A stretch of DNA of 8,951 nt from Planctomicrobium piriforme (GTDB lineage Bacteria; Planctomycetota; Planctomycetia; Pirellulales; PNKZ01), in the NCBI GenBank assembly GCA_945877965.1, contig CAMCTH010000159.1, forward strand, positions 1 to 8,951. Direction: 5' to 3'. Positions 7,859-8,951 of the stretch are shown one piece after another. The translations under genes were made by a program, and so were the position numbers. The notes beneath the pieces are model-generated. The model was not told where the DNA came from. It ran no database searches and worked only from the letters and a program-made list of their open reading frames with translations. Each line of letters opens with the position of its first letter. Position 1 is the first letter of the stretch.

Positions 7859-8650
7859 ATGTCTCAAGAGAGCATGCTCGCAAATCGCACGGCGCTCGTC
7901 ACCGGCGGCGCTAACGGCATCGGCCGAGCCACCGCCCTCCGCCTCGCCCGCAGCGGCGCAAAAGTGTTCGTCGGCGATGTGAACCTCCTGCCGGAAAACG
8001 CCGCGCTCTTCGCCGAGTTGAAGATCGAACAACAACAGTGCGACGTCCGGATCGAGGCCGACATTAAGCGTTTGATCGACGCGGCCGTCGCGGCGACCGG
8101 CCGGTTGGATATCGTCGTCAACAACGCGGGCATCGGCCTCGTGAAGCAGATTCCCGACGTGACCGAGGAAGAATGGGACCGCGTGTTGGACATCAACTTC
8201 AAGTCGGTCTTCCTGACGGCTCGCCATGCGATCCCGCATTTGAAAAAGGCCGGCGGCGGCTCGATCGTCAACGTTTCGAGCAACGCAGGCCTGCTGCCGC
8301 GAGCCCATGACCCGGTCTACTCGACGAGCAAAGGGGCGATGATCGCCCTCACCAAGTCGCTGGCCCTGTGCCATGCGAAGGACCGCATCCGCGTGAACGC
8401 CGTCTGCCCCGGGCCGGTCGGCGACACGGGCATGATGAACGCCGATCTAGCGAAGGCGGCAGACCCCGCGGCCCTCTCGCAGATGATGATCGACGCCAGC
8501 CCGCTCGCGAAAGCGTTCAAGCGGATGATCTCGCCCGACGAGGTCGCGCAAGCGGTGATCTACTTAGTCAGCGACGCCGCAGCGATGGTGACCGGCACGA
8601 GCATCGGCATCGACGGCGGCAAATCCTTGGGCGTGCCGCCGAAGGAATAG
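7859..8650 (+). CDS. Classical short-chain dehydrogenase/reductase (SDR family)
   Basis: An NAD(P)-dependent oxidoreductase with a Rossmann fold; the substrate is unknown. The 263-residue length is typical. Cofactor motif TGGANGIG (15-22) follows the first strand; D40 at the end of the second strand suggests NAD rather than NADP. Further landmarks are CDVR (61-64, D62 at the adenine ring), NNAGIG (88-93), and the catalytic set N113, S141, Y154, K158 (YSTSK, 154-158), then CPGPV (183-187, the usual PG motif after strand six) and a C-terminal TGTSIGIDGG. Only FabG-like general reductases share all of this, so a specific name would be a guess. No Shine-Dalgarno precedes the ATG; a second in-frame ATG at 7874 would still leave the domain intact. 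It is cytoplasmic and converges on the next gene. Confidence 0.93.
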   Translation: MSQESMLANRTALVTGGANGIGRATALRLARSGAKVFVGDVNLLPENAALFAELKIEQQQCDVRIEADIKRLIDAAVAATGRLDIVVNNAGIGLVKQIPDVTEEEWDRVLDINFKSVFLTARHAIPHLKKAGGGSIVNVSSNAGLLPRAHDPVYSTSKGAMIALTKSLALCHAKDRIRVNAVCPGPVGDTGMMNADLAKAADPAALSQMMIDASPLAKAFKRMISPDEVAQAVIYLVSDAAAMVTGTSIGIDGGKSLGVPPKE

Positions 8651-8661
8651 CGTCTGCGTTT

Positions 8662-8736
8662 GGTGCCACTGGCGGCTCGTCCGCCAGTGTCTGTGCCGCG
8701 ATAAGGAGCACGGGCGGACAAGCCGCCCGTGGCACC
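8662..8736. repeat. Pair of inverted hairpin repeats, REP/BIME-like, between convergent genes
   Basis: Hairpin one: CACTGGCGG (8667-8675), loop CTCGT, CCGCCAGTG (8681-8689). Hairpin two: CACGGGCGG (8709-8717), loop ACAAG, CCGCCCGTG (8723-8731). Each has nine perfect pairs. Hairpin two is an inverted copy of hairpin one, and the outer bases GGTGCCAC (8662-8669) and GTGGCACC (8729-8736) are exact reverse complements. The copies differ by a T-A pair replaced by G-C in the stem, with both strands changed, and by one loop base. It sits just after the dehydrogenase stop and before the opposing gene's stop, so it may also act as a two-way transcription end. No transposase is in the window. Confidence 0.8.
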
Positions 8737-8749
8737 CGCTGTTGCACCT

Positions 8750-8951
8750 CTAATGCACGCGCATCCCCGGCTTCGCGCCGCTGTCCACGTCGAGCAAAAA
8801 TATCTCTTTCCCCTCCGGCCCGCCGCCGCCGGCTGCCGTGACCATTCCTTCGCTCAGGCCGAACTTCATCTGCCGCGGTTGCAGGTTGGCGACGCAGATC
8901 ACCAGCCGCCCGACCAGATCCTCGGGCTTGTACGCACTCTTGATCCCGGCA
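8750..8951 (-). CDS. metG: C-terminal tRNA-binding domain, probably methionyl-tRNA synthetase (partial, N-terminus outside window)
   Basis: The last 66 residues of a gene that enters from the right edge. It starts in-window as GIKSAYKPEDLVGRLV and continues with ANLQPRQMKFGLSEGM and FLLDVDSGAKPGMRVH before a TAG stop (8750-8752). This is the end of the OB-fold tRNA-binding domain (EMAP-II/Trbp111 type). At the C-terminus of methionyl-tRNA synthetase it helps dimerisation and tRNA binding; the enzyme charges tRNA with methionine in the cytoplasm. A stand-alone CsaA-like protein shares the fold and cannot be excluded because the catalytic part is not visible; the K-F-G-L-S-E-G-M run is more like MetG. 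It converges on the dehydrogenase gene, with the hairpin pair between them. Confidence 0.8.
   Translation of the reverse strand, partial: AGIKSAYKPEDLVGRLVICVANLQPRQMKFGLSEGMVTAAGGGGPEGKEIFLLDVDSGAKPGMRVH

Noticed and set aside
8662..8736. CRISPR-like repeat pair
   Set aside because: Only two copies exist, they are inverted relative to each other, and there is no spacer array or cas gene.

Overview
The window looks like a stretch of planctomycete chromosome, most likely from the Pirellulales side of the phylum. This is an inference from gene content. It holds an ECF sigma factor next to a membrane-anchored Hanks kinase with an N-terminal zinc-finger of anti-sigma type, a kinase DLG motif in place of DFG, a secreted FG-GAP beta-propeller, a signal-less ceramidase-like protein, a small xylose-isomerase-like TIM barrel, and gene gaps carrying GC-rich palindromic elements. 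GC content is high and spread evenly, and I see no phage, plasmid, transposase, tRNA, rRNA or CRISPR signal.

Left part (1-6533): five genes on the minus strand. In transcription order they are a sugar-phosphate isomerase/epimerase-like protein (5778-6533, GTG start), a neutral/alkaline ceramidase-family protein (4203-5561), an exported seven-repeat FG-GAP protein (2933-4117), an ECF sigma factor (2199-2840) and a Ser/Thr kinase (1-2103, cut by the window edge). Gaps of about 85-245 bases, most holding inverted repeats, argue against one tight operon. The sigma-kinase pair is the clear regulatory unit: the kinase carries an H-x3-C-x2-C zinc-binding motif at its N-terminus, a cytoplasmic kinase domain, one membrane span and a proline-rich outer part.

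Right part (6534-8951): a divergent intergenic region separates the isomerase from sppA (6722-7780, plus), a membrane-anchored S49 peptidase with its Ser/Lys dyad intact. A classical short-chain dehydrogenase follows (7859-8650, plus). It converges on the last 66 codons of a minus-strand gene with the tRNA-binding domain found at the C-terminus of methionyl-tRNA synthetase (8750-8951, partial).

The non-coding DNA is the less ordinary part. Between the two convergent genes is a pair of inverted hairpins whose stems differ by one compensatory base-pair change, like a REP/BIME element. There is also a perfect 24-bp palindrome between two genes, a tandem heptamer array touching a start codon, an 11-bp inverted repeat whose inner-strand arm ends a few bases before the sigma gene start, and a perfect hairpin between the sigma and kinase genes. 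The protein genes belong to known families. I found no convincing wholly new multi-gene system; the best leads are the fused zinc-finger/kinase paired with its sigma factor and the palindromic repeats.
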